Source: Candidatus Kerfeldbacteria bacterium (GTDB lineage: Bacteria; Patescibacteriota; Patescibacteriia; UBA9570). Taken from it: DNA of 14,187 nt. Position 1 is the first letter of the stretch, and the number at the start of each line of letters is the position of its first letter. The position numbers were made by a program, and so were the translations under genes. The notes under the pieces are model-generated. The model searched no databases. It was not told where the DNA came from and saw nothing but the letters and a program-made list of their open reading frames with translations. Positions 1 to 5,454 of the stretch are shown here, piece by piece. The stretch is from NCBI GenBank assembly GCA_016207285.1, contig JACQPW010000029.1, forward strand, positions 1 to 14,187, given 5' to 3'.

Positions 1-1
1 A

Positions 2-1114
2 TATCGCGGCATCCAACGTTATGTGGAAAACTTACGCCGCATGTTTGTGGCCATGGCTCAAGACATTCGGGTGATTGTCATTAAATTTGCTGATCGCATG
101 CATAACTTGGAAACCTTATCTGCTTTGCCACCAGAAAAGCAACGGCGCATTGCTTTAGAATCGTTAGAAATTTATGCCCCCATCGCCAATCGTTTAGGGA
201 TGGGTGATGTGCGTGGACAATTAGAAGATTTAGCTTTTCCGTATGTCTACCCAGAAGAATACCAGTGGCTGGTGAAAAAAATAGAGATGGAGCGCCAACA
301 AAAAGAAAAGGTCGTGACGAAATTACAAAATGTGGTTGACCGCGCCTTAGATGAACACCATGTCCCCTACATCTCCGTACATGGTCGCGCCAAACATTTA
401 TACTCACTGTACAAAAAACTGCTGCGCCACAACCGCGACCTGACTAAAATTTACGACCTCGTGGCTCTACGCGTGGTTGTACCGGATGTATCGCGGTGTT
501 ATGAGACGCTGGGGATTATTCATAAAATCTGTCCCCCGTTGAAAGGTCGCATTAAGGATTATATTGCCCAGCCTAAGCCTAATGGCTACCGCTCACTGCA
601 CACAACCGTCTTTACCCCGACCGGTGAGATTGCAGAAATCCAAATTCGTACCCCAGACATGCACGAAGAAGCTGAATATGGTATTGCTGCCCACTGGCAT
701 TACAAAGAGATGGATCGCTTAAAAATTCCAAAAGAAAAACTAGGCTGGATCGATCAACTCGCTAAATTCCAGAAAGAAATTAAAGATGAAGAGCAGTACC
801 TAGAATCACTCAAAATTGATCTATTCCAAACACGCATTTTTGTCTTTACCCCCCGTGGTGATGTGATTGATCTACCAGAAGATGCCACCCCGATTGATTT
901 TGCCTACCATATCCATACGGATATTGGCCACAAATGCGCTGGCGCTAAAATTAACGAGCAGATGGTCGCCCTTGATACCAAATTAAAATCCGGTGACGTC
1001 ATTGAGATTCTAGTGGACAAGAATCGCAAACTACCAAACCCAGATTGGATTGAGATGGTAAAAACGCACTCGGCTAAACGCCATATTTTGGCCAAGCTAA
1101 ACCGCAAAAGCTAA
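2..1114 (+). CDS. rel: RelA/SpoT-family (p)ppGpp synthetase/hydrolase, 5' partial, short C-terminus
   Basis: Makes and probably degrades the stringent-response alarmone (p)ppGpp in the cytoplasm. The reading frame is open to the left edge, so the true start and the HD catalytic motif are outside; 370 residues are visible. Residues 1-80 are the end of the hydrolase HD domain, including 'KFADRMHNLETL', whose Asp31 matches a conserved HD-domain Asp. The synthetase domain spans about 115-240, with 'GRAKHLYSLYKK', 'YDLVALRV', RIKD (183-186), 'NGYRSLHT' and 'EIQIRT' (Glu212). The RxKD form is the one known from bifunctional Rel enzymes, as opposed to ExDD in synthetase-only RelA. A TGS domain occupies about 279-337. 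The protein ends about 33 residues later, so the helical, zinc-finger/conserved-cysteine and ACT domains of full-length Rel are absent. The TAA stop overlaps the parB stop by 4 bp on the opposite strand. Confidence 0.93.
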   Translation, partial: YRGIQRYVENLRRMFVAMAQDIRVIVIKFADRMHNLETLSALPPEKQRRIALESLEIYAPIANRLGMGDVRGQLEDLAFPYVYPEEYQWLVKKIEMERQQKEKVVTKLQNVVDRALDEHHVPYISVHGRAKHLYSLYKKLLRHNRDLTKIYDLVALRVVVPDVSRCYETLGIIHKICPPLKGRIKDYIAQPKPNGYRSLHTTVFTPTGEIAEIQIRTPDMHEEAEYGIAAHWHYKEMDRLKIPKEKLGWIDQLAKFQKEIKDEEQYLESLKIDLFQTRIFVFTPRGDVIDLPEDATPIDFAYHIHTDIGHKCAGAKINEQMVALDTKLKSGDVIEILVDKNRKLPNPDWIEMVKTHSAKRHILAKLNRKS

Positions 1115-1974
1115 GCCCGTATTTTTTTGACGATCTGAGCCAACTCTTCCGGTGAGTAATACTGGATGATCACTTGTTTTGGATTAATGGTCACCTTTGT
1201 GCCTAAGGCTAGAGCTAAATCTTCTTCCCAAGCAACCATTTCGGCACTACGTTTTACTTTGCCAGTATGCTGTTGTTTCGTCTTACCGCTGACGGCTTGC
1301 GATAACCGCTGCACCGATAAATGATCCGTTTGGATGAGATTAAAATAATTGTGTTGTTCCCGCTCACTGGATAGTCCTAATAATATCTTAGCATGACCTT
1401 CCGTCATTTTCCCATCGGCTAGAGCCTTCTGCATATCCCCCGGTAAATCTAACAAGCGTAAGGTGTTAGAAAAACTCGAGCGTGAAATAGCCAATTTCTT
1501 GGCCGCTTCATCATGGTTCAAACCAAACTCATTCAATAACTTGCGATAGGATTCCGCTTTTTCTACTGGGTTTAAATCTGACCGTTGGATATTTTCAATC
1601 AGAGCCAACTCAATTTTTTCCAGATCAGCCACATTGCGCACTAACACCGGCACGGTGGTTAACCCAGCAATGCGCGCTGCACGCAACCGCCGCTCACCAG
1701 CAATCAATTCATAGCCGTCCGATTCGGTTGGCGATACCAGCAATGGCTGTAAAATACCATGCTGTTTAATGGATTGAATCAGATTCTCCAGTTCTTGGTG
1801 CGAAAAATGTTTGCGTGGTTGATGTGGGTTGGGGACAATGTCACCGACGGCTACCATCCGTACCTGCGCTTGGGCGCCGTCCGCCAACGCCGAAGTTTCC
1901 ACTTGATTCTTCAAGTGCATGGTAGCTGATTGCTTGGGTGGAATAAGGGAACCTAGACCGCGACCTAATGCCAT
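1111..1974 (-). CDS. parB: chromosome-partitioning protein ParB (Spo0J family)
   Basis: DNA-binding CTPase clamp that loads at parS sites near the origin and stimulates ParA to segregate chromosomes. The 287-residue length is normal for chromosomal ParB. The N-terminus 'MALGRGLGSLIP' is the classic ParB start and fixes the ATG at 1974. The nucleotide-binding box GERRLRA is at 93-99, the second conserved box 'ALIENIQRSDLNPVEKA' at 124-140, and the helix-turn-helix 'EAAKKLAISRSSFSNTLRLL' at about 156-175. A basic linker (230-242) leads to a short C-terminal dimerisation domain. The gene starts 7 bp after the parA stop, so the two are co-transcribed. Its TAG stop interlocks with the TAA of rel (shared bases 1111-1114), leaving no room for a terminator between the converging genes. 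Confidence 0.96.
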   Translation of the reverse strand: MALGRGLGSLIPPKQSATMHLKNQVETSALADGAQAQVRMVAVGDIVPNPHQPRKHFSHQELENLIQSIKQHGILQPLLVSPTESDGYELIAGERRLRAARIAGLTTVPVLVRNVADLEKIELALIENIQRSDLNPVEKAESYRKLLNEFGLNHDEAAKKLAISRSSFSNTLRLLDLPGDMQKALADGKMTEGHAKILLGLSSEREQHNYFNLIQTDHLSVQRLSQAVSGKTKQQHTGKVKRSAEMVAWEEDLALALGTKVTINPKQVIIQYYSPEELAQIVKKIRA

Positions 1975-1981
1975 ATGCCGA

Positions 1982-2740
1982 TTAGTATAGCATAATTTCT
2001 TCCGTCAGTTGGGCATACGCCTTACCGCCTTTAGATTTACGGTCATAGGCAGCAATCGGCTGTCCAAAAGAAGGCGCTTCAGCTAAGGTCACGTTACGCG
2101 GAATAACCGACTTAAACAAGCGACTGGCAAAATGTTTTTCCAATTCAGCCATCACTTCCTTGGATAACGAATTGCGTTTATCGTACATCGTTACCACTGC
2201 CCCAGCAATCTTCAAATTAGGCTGTAAGTTTTGCTGCACCAATTGAATCGTATTCAACAACTGTCCTAACCCTTCTAAAGCAAAGTACTCACATTGCACC
2301 GGCACAATCACTTCACTCGCTGCGACCAAGGCATTGATGGTTAATAAATCTAAGGAAGGCGGACAATCAATGATAATGAAATCATAATAGTACAGGACCG
2401 ATTGGATGGCCTCATACAAACGAAATTCACGTCGTTCTAACGGTACCAGTTCCACCGTGGCTCCTGCTAACGCCATGGTGGCTGGTGCAATATGCAGACC
2501 TTCTACTGGGGACTGGAATAAAACCTCACGCAGCGCCATTTGACCAATTAAGACATCATAGACACCCCGTTCTAATTCTTTACCATTAATGCCAAGATTA
2601 CTGGTGGCATTGGCTTGGGGATCCGCATCAATTAATAGTACCTTCTTATTGGCCAATGCCATAAAACTAGCCACACTGACTGCTGTGGTCGTTTTACCAA
2701 CACCGCCCTTTTGATTTGCAAATGCAATCACCCTAGCCAT
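1982..2740 (-). CDS. parA: chromosome-partitioning ATPase ParA (Soj family)
   Basis: Walker-type ATPase that binds nucleoid DNA as an ATP dimer and is cycled by ParB during chromosome segregation. It has 252 residues with no N-terminal DNA-binding extension, the pattern of chromosomal Soj rather than of large plasmid ParA. The deviant Walker A motif KGGVGKTT is at 11-18, with signature Lys11 and catalytic Lys16. Walker A' 'LLIDADPQ' is at 35-42, with Asp38 and Asp40. Walker B 'FIIIDCPP' is at 121-128. The C-terminal 'VIPRNVTLAEAPSFGQPI' stretch is also typical of Soj. It is the first gene of a parA-parB operon. There is no Shine-Dalgarno sequence before the ATG; a -10-like TATACT lies 7 nt upstream, which suggests a leaderless message. 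Confidence 0.97.
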   Translation of the reverse strand: MARVIAFANQKGGVGKTTTAVSVASFMALANKKVLLIDADPQANATSNLGINGKELERGVYDVLIGQMALREVLFQSPVEGLHIAPATMALAGATVELVPLERREFRLYEAIQSVLYYYDFIIIDCPPSLDLLTINALVAASEVIVPVQCEYFALEGLGQLLNTIQLVQQNLQPNLKIAGAVVTMYDKRNSLSKEVMAELEKHFASRLFKSVIPRNVTLAEAPSFGQPIAAYDRKSKGGKAYAQLTEEIMLY

Positions 2741-2747
2741 AAAACAT

Positions 2748-2776
2748 AGTATACATGATTTTACCCCTTTCCTAAA
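2748..2776 (-). promoter_or_regulatory. predicted parA promoter, leaderless type
   Basis: On the minus strand, TATACT (2753-2748) matches the -10 consensus at 5 of 6 positions and is separated by 7 nt (ATGTTTT) from the parA ATG. The -35 position at 17-bp spacing (2776-2771, TTTAGG) is a poor match. The expected transcription start falls on or within a base or two of the ATG. The call rests on the -10 box and on the identical arrangement in front of the kinase gene at 13628. Confidence 0.45.
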
Positions 2777-2802
2777 ATAGCCTGCCTACGTAAAAGAGTA
2801 AG

Positions 2803-2831
2803 TTGACACCTAGTTCAAAACTGTTTATGAT
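2803..2831 (+). promoter_or_regulatory. strong sigma-70-like promoter for tRNA-Leu
   Basis: A perfect -35 box TTGACA (2803-2808) is followed, after an optimal 17-bp spacer, by TATGAT (2826-2831), which matches TATAAT at 5 of 6 positions. Transcription should start near 2838, about 20 nt before the mature tRNA 5' end. It is the best promoter in the window and points away from parA, with which it shares the 2741-2858 intergenic region. Confidence 0.8.
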
Positions 2832-2858
2832 CAAGCGCGTAGTTTACAGCCAGGTTAG

Positions 2859-2942
2859 GCCGCGGTGGCGGAATTGGTAGACGCATACGACTCAAAATCG
2901 TACGGGTTCACACTCATGAGAGTTCGATTCTCTCCCGCGGCA
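2859..2942 (+). tRNA. tRNA-Leu, anticodon CAA
   Basis: The class II cloverleaf closes fully. Acceptor stem GCCGCGG (2859-2865) pairs with CCGCGGC (2935-2941), with discriminator A at 2942. The D stem is GCG (2868-2870) with CGC (2882-2884). The anticodon stem is TACGA (2886-2890) with TCGTA (2898-2902), around loop CTCAAAA. The anticodon CAA is at 2893-2895 and reads UUG codons. The long variable arm (2903-2917) is diagnostic for Leu/Ser/Tyr. The T arm is GAGAG-TTCGATT-CTCTC (2918-2934). The 3' CCA is not encoded (the next bases are CAA), so it must be added by a nucleotidyltransferase. A strong promoter lies upstream and a hairpin terminator downstream, with a broken second tRNA 3' end between gene and terminator. 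Confidence 0.97.
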
Positions 2943-2955
2943 CAAACTGATACAG

Positions 2956-3012
2956 TGACACATTCATGAGGGTTCCCTGCCTGCCGGCAGGCAGGGAGTC
3001 CCTCCTCCGGCA
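2956..3012 (+). pseudogene. 3' fragment of a second leucine-type tRNA, T-loop interrupted by a palindrome
   Basis: After removal of the 20 nt at 2976-2995, the sequence reads as a perfect tRNA 3' end. T stem GAGGG (2968-2972) pairs with CCCTC (3000-3004) around the loop TTC+GAGT, a standard 7-nt T-loop. Then come a 3' acceptor strand CTCCGGC (3005-3011), discriminator A (3012) and CAA, as in the intact tRNA. The bases before the T stem (CACATTCAT) resemble the end of the variable arm of the intact tRNA-Leu (CACACTCAT). No D arm, anticodon arm or 5' acceptor strand (expected GCCGGAG) is present, so it cannot make a tRNA. It would be transcribed as part of the trailer of the functional tRNA-Leu. 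It is most likely the relic of a tandem tRNA-Leu gene or of a recombination event at a tRNA. Confidence 0.75.
2976..2995. repeat. 20-nt perfect palindrome inserted in a tRNA T-loop
   Basis: CCTGCCTGCCGGCAGGCAGG is its own reverse complement. Neighbouring T-loop bases extend the symmetry to 24 bp (2974-2997). It is much more GC-rich than its surroundings and splits an otherwise canonical T-loop between C and G. There is no U-tract after it, so it is not a terminator. No second copy was seen in this window. It may be a small dispersed palindromic repeat, but that needs a genome-wide count. Confidence 0.85.
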
Positions 3013-3020
3013 CAATCAAA

Positions 3021-3060
3021 CATAAAGACGCCCCATCGGGGCGTCTTTATGTTTTTATTT
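3021..3060 (+). terminator. intrinsic terminator of tRNA-Leu, probably bidirectional
   Basis: A perfect 14-bp inverted repeat, CATAAAGACGCCCC (3021-3034) with GGGGCGTCTTTATG (3038-3051), has a 3-nt loop (ATC) and is followed by TTTTTATTT (3052-3060). On the minus strand the same hairpin begins 8 nt past the pilin stop codon and is followed by a weaker T-rich run, so it probably also ends the ten-gene pilus transcript. It separates two converging units. Confidence 0.93.
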
Positions 3061-3512
3061 TATCGAGCAACTTCGATGGTATCGGTTTCTGCTCCACAGG
3101 ATGTCACTGTCACAATACCATTGGTATTGACAGCCAGTGTATACCCAGTGCCTTCACTGGAGCCATCTGGGTCGATTGGCAAGTCAGCAATGTAGCCAGC
3201 CGTAACTAATTCATCGAAATCTGTACATTGATCAGCCGAACAACTTGTACAAGCCGAACTCGTGCTGGCAATCATGTGCACTGTCCCATCAGCCGACACG
3301 CCAGCCGGATAGGTACCATCATTATCAACTGTCGAGTTTAAAAAGGCATCCATCACTGCATTGGCTGCGCTCCAGCGTTCAGAATCTTGCGCCTGATTAA
3401 TGCGGGTAGCTGGGTCAATCGCCACAAACGCCACTGCTCCTAAAATAGAGATCACTGTGATGACAATCAATAGTTCAATCAGGGTAAACCCACGCCGTAA
3501 GGTCTTCTTCAT
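3060..3512 (-). CDS. type IV pilin, major (GspG/PilA-like) prepilin
   Basis: Candidate structural subunit of the pilus fibre. It has 150 residues and a class III leader MKKTLRRG that would be cut by prepilin peptidase before Phe9. Mature FTLIE has the invariant Glu5, followed by a single hydrophobic helix to about residue 32. The stretch 'DPATRINQAQDSERW' after the helix is familiar from Patescibacteria pilins, and 'LPIDPDG...GYTL' is the usual end of the G-type fold. Four cysteines (88, 91, 96, 139) in the globular part could form two disulfides or bind a metal. Its ATG overlaps the pilM stop (ATGA), so translation is probably coupled. It is the last gene of the cluster and ends at a hairpin. 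A weak promoter may lie within the end of pilM. Alternatively it is a minor subunit, with the main pilin gene elsewhere. Confidence 0.93.
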   Translation of the reverse strand: MKKTLRRGFTLIELLIVITVISILGAVAFVAIDPATRINQAQDSERWSAANAVMDAFLNSTVDNDGTYPAGVSADGTVHMIASTSSACTSCSADQCTDFDELVTAGYIADLPIDPDGSSEGTGYTLAVNTNGIVTVTSCGAETDTIEVAR

Positions 3513-4546
3513 AACACGATACTATTAATAAAGTTAACTGTTGGCCAATCACGGTAAGGTTTGAGCTCTCCTAACACTAGACCAACTGCATTGAGCATCA
3601 AGGTTCCTTCCTCCTGATTTGACTTTGCTACCATACCATACTTCTGCTGCCAAGGCAACTTGTTTGGTAAGGCAACGGGCAACTTCCATTGGTCATGTAA
3701 CCAATCTACTAAGCCTGGCAATAGCGCTGAACCACCAATCACCGTAACTGCTGTTGTTGGTAGTTGCGCTTCGAGCTGTAAATAACTAATCGCTTCATTA
3801 ACCGCCTTAATAATAGGTTGCCAGGCCTCCTCCAGCGCAACGTTGGTCTTCGTCTCAAACCCAAAACGCTGCTTCAATCGTTCGGCTTCTAACGGTGTGG
3901 TTTTTAAAGCTTTTTGCACCTGTTCAGTAAAATATCGACCAGCCAGAGGAATATTAAAACTAAAGCGCAAACCGGATTTAGTAAACCAACTGGCAATAGT
4001 GGTGCGTGCTCCGACATCCAGCAACAACATCGCCCCTGTAGTAGGTAAGGCACCCAAGGCCGCCCTGGCTGAACTGAGTGATTCTAGTTCTAGCCGTTTT
4101 AATCTGCAGTGGAGCGCTGTCGCTAGCTCTTGATAACCCTTTAATACCGTTACGGGAATAGCCAAGAGCAAAACATCTTGTTGATCACCCTGCTGCCCGG
4201 AAAAAATAAAATCTAACGCGACTTCACTAGCTTCAAACGGCACATACTGTGAGCACTGCGACTGAATGGTCTGTTTAATTTCATGTTCTTTCGTGTTAGC
4301 CGGAAACCGCAGCCAGCGTGAATACACTTGTGCTTCTGGTATCGACAAGGTGATCTCACCGGCGGGCACAAGGTGTTGAATGGTTTTCGCTAACTCCACT
4401 GGATGATGGATCAGGCCATTGTCCACCAACCCTTCAGCCAAATCTAGACGCTTTTGCGCCGTAATGCGCGCCTGACCAAACCAACCGGTCGTTAACTCAA
4501 CCACTTCTACAGAACTATCGGATAAATTTAATCCAATCATTGACAT
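3509..4546 (-). CDS. pilM: type IV pilus assembly protein PilM (actin-like ATPase)
   Basis: Cytoplasmic FtsA/actin-fold protein that links the PilB/PilC motor to the inner-membrane PilN/PilO proteins. It has 345 residues, normal for PilM. The first phosphate loop is 'IGLNLSDSSVEVVEL' (4-18), with Asn where many relatives have Asp. The second phosphate loop is 'LLLDVGARTT' (174-183). The adenosine-binding motif is 'VTVIGGSALLPGL' (267-279). 'QCSQYVPF' (97-104) matches the YIPF-like motif of the family. The last residues 'PTVNFINSIVL' (335-345) resemble the INLLP peptide at the start of PilN that docks on PilM. No pilN or pilO follows; the next gene is a pilin, overlapping by 4 nt. An in-frame Met3 is an equally possible start. 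It begins 15 bp after the preceding minor pilin gene. Confidence 0.9.
   Translation of the reverse strand: MSMIGLNLSDSSVEVVELTTGWFGQARITAQKRLDLAEGLVDNGLIHHPVELAKTIQHLVPAGEITLSIPEAQVYSRWLRFPANTKEHEIKQTIQSQCSQYVPFEASEVALDFIFSGQQGDQQDVLLLAIPVTVLKGYQELATALHCRLKRLELESLSSARAALGALPTTGAMLLLDVGARTTIASWFTKSGLRFSFNIPLAGRYFTEQVQKALKTTPLEAERLKQRFGFETKTNVALEEAWQPIIKAVNEAISYLQLEAQLPTTAVTVIGGSALLPGLVDWLHDQWKLPVALPNKLPWQQKYGMVAKSNQEEGTLMLNAVGLVLGELKPYRDWPTVNFINSIVL
3519..3548 (-). promoter_or_regulatory. possible internal promoter in front of the pilin gene
   Basis: On the minus strand TTGGCC (3548-3543, 4 of 6 to TTGACA), an 18-bp spacer and TAGTAT (3524-3519, 4 of 6 to TATAAT) lie within the last codons of pilM, with 6 nt between the -10 box and the pilin ATG. 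Both boxes are imperfect. The spacing resembles the leaderless layout of parA and the kinase gene, and a separate promoter would make sense for an abundant subunit. The call is weak. Confidence 0.25.
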
Positions 4547-4561
4547 TGCTAATAGTGTAGC

Positions 4562-4951
4562 TTAATCCTCTACTTCCTGCCAGAGCAATACGCTATCCGT
4601 GCTGACGTCAACTGTCTGCTCTACCAAACGATGATAATTATTCTGCTCAGCATCAATGGCTACATCCACAGTGCTCCCTGTCGTATTGGTCACCACGACT
4701 GTACAGTTACCATCCAATACCGTCAGAGTGTGTGTACCCACATAACCCAAGCCATCATCTCGTAAATGCAATAACGTATCGTGTGCACAACTATCGGCTA
4801 AATACGTCAGGGTAGTACCTTGATCAAACCGCATGGTAGATAATAAACTGTCAGCGCTCATGACCGTCATGGTCAGCCCAACGGCCGTCACGGTGAGCAT
4901 CACCATCACTACACTGATGAGGGCTGCATAACCACGCCGGTGTATCTTCAT
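4562..4951 (-). CDS. minor pilin of the K type (PilX/GspK-like), short
   Basis: Small membrane-anchored pilin-like protein expected at the tip of the pilus with the I- and J-type subunits. It has 129 residues. The leader is MKIHRRG, with predicted cleavage before Tyr8; mature 'YAALISVVMVML' has Ile rather than Glu at position 5, as is normal for K-type subunits that cap the fibre. The hydrophobic helix runs to about residue 30. 'YLADSCAHDTLLHLRDD' (50-66) and 'GNCTVVV' (81-87) place Cys55 and Cys83 as a likely disulfide, a layout familiar from PilX-like proteins of Patescibacteria. The large extra domain of classical GspK is missing. Its ATG overlaps the J-type gene stop (ATGA), implying coupled translation. 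Family assignment rests on the N-terminus and gene order. Confidence 0.8.
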   Translation of the reverse strand: MKIHRRGYAALISVVMVMLTVTAVGLTMTVMSADSLLSTMRFDQGTTLTYLADSCAHDTLLHLRDDGLGYVGTHTLTVLDGNCTVVVTNTTGSTVDVAIDAEQNNYHRLVEQTVDVSTDSVLLWQEVED

Positions 4952-5454
4952 AAGCGTGTACTGACCGTTGTAGATAAACTGAACTCTGCCTGATACTCTG
5001 GCCGCGGATTGGCCGCATCATTTTCCACTGCCAATGTAATCCCAACCGCATTGACGTCACTACCAAAACTGGTACGATCCGTTAACGTAAACTCGGTAAT
5101 GTTCACTGTCGTGGGTGTTAACGCCAGCGCTGCCGCTCCGTTGGTTGATACGGTCAACTGATCAGCAGTCACTTGATATTGACGAATCGTACCGTCTGCT
5201 AACGTGATGGTTAACACATTGCTGGCCAGGTCAGCGGCGTCAATCTCGGTAGCAGCGCGCACATCTTGAGTCATCCGCTCGATTGCAAACCGAGTAGTGG
5301 CGGTCACACTGTGCAGTGCTTCGGCTTTAATGCGATTTAAAATACTTTGCGTAGCAACACTCAACACCGCTGTGATGACCACACCAACGATAGCTAAATA
5401 AACAATGACTTCGAATAAAGAAAAACCGGTGCGTTGGGATAGATTAGTTTTCAT
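4948..5454 (-). CDS. minor pilin of the J type (PilW/GspJ-like)
   Basis: Prepilin-like minor subunit expected in the tip complex. The start at 5454 is preferred because it gives a standard leader, MKTNLSQRTG, cut before Phe; mature FSLFE has Glu5 and is followed by the hydrophobic helix 'VIVYLAIVGVVITAVLSVA'. An upstream ATG at 5475 would add MICLFGL, an unusually hydrophobic addition, and cannot be excluded. From 5454 the product has 168 residues. After the helix, 'FAIERMTQDVRAATEI' and the 'LTITLADGTIRQYQVT' strand pattern fit the J-type fold ('R..R.I..A'). It overlaps the end of the adhesin gene by 11 nt (32 nt from the earlier ATG) and the K-type gene by 4 nt. No Shine-Dalgarno sequence is seen at either start. 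Confidence 0.83.
   Translation of the reverse strand: MKTNLSQRTGFSLFEVIVYLAIVGVVITAVLSVATQSILNRIKAEALHSVTATTRFAIERMTQDVRAATEIDAADLASNVLTITLADGTIRQYQVTADQLTVSTNGAAALALTPTTVNITEFTLTDRTSFGSDVNAVGITLAVENDAANPRPEYQAEFSLSTTVSTRL

Noticed and set aside
81..407. A 108-codon minus-strand frame within rel
   Set aside because: It is antisense to strongly conserved synthetase coding sequence, and the product shows no family features.
2974..2997. The GC-rich palindrome as an intrinsic terminator
   Set aside because: No T-run follows on either strand; a much better terminator lies 25 bp further on at 3021-3060.
2956..3012. A functional second tRNA gene
   Set aside because: Only the T arm and the 3' acceptor strand are present. 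The 5' half, D arm and anticodon arm are missing and the T-loop is interrupted.
2741..3059. Riboswitch, CRISPR array or insertion-sequence ends in the intergenic region
   Set aside because: The region is fully explained by promoters, tRNA, tRNA fragment, palindrome and terminator. There is no spacer-repeat periodicity, transposase gene or paired terminal inverted repeats.
1111..3060. Search for parS sites (TGTTTCACGTGAAACA-like) near parAB
   Set aside because: No 16-bp palindrome of this kind was found by eye; only half-matches such as GTTTCACG at about 14060 occur, without the second half.
3509..4546. Reading the PilM protein as the cell-division protein FtsA
   Set aside because: The two share a fold, but the pilus gene context, the QYVPF-type motif and the absence of an FtsA membrane-binding tail favour PilM.
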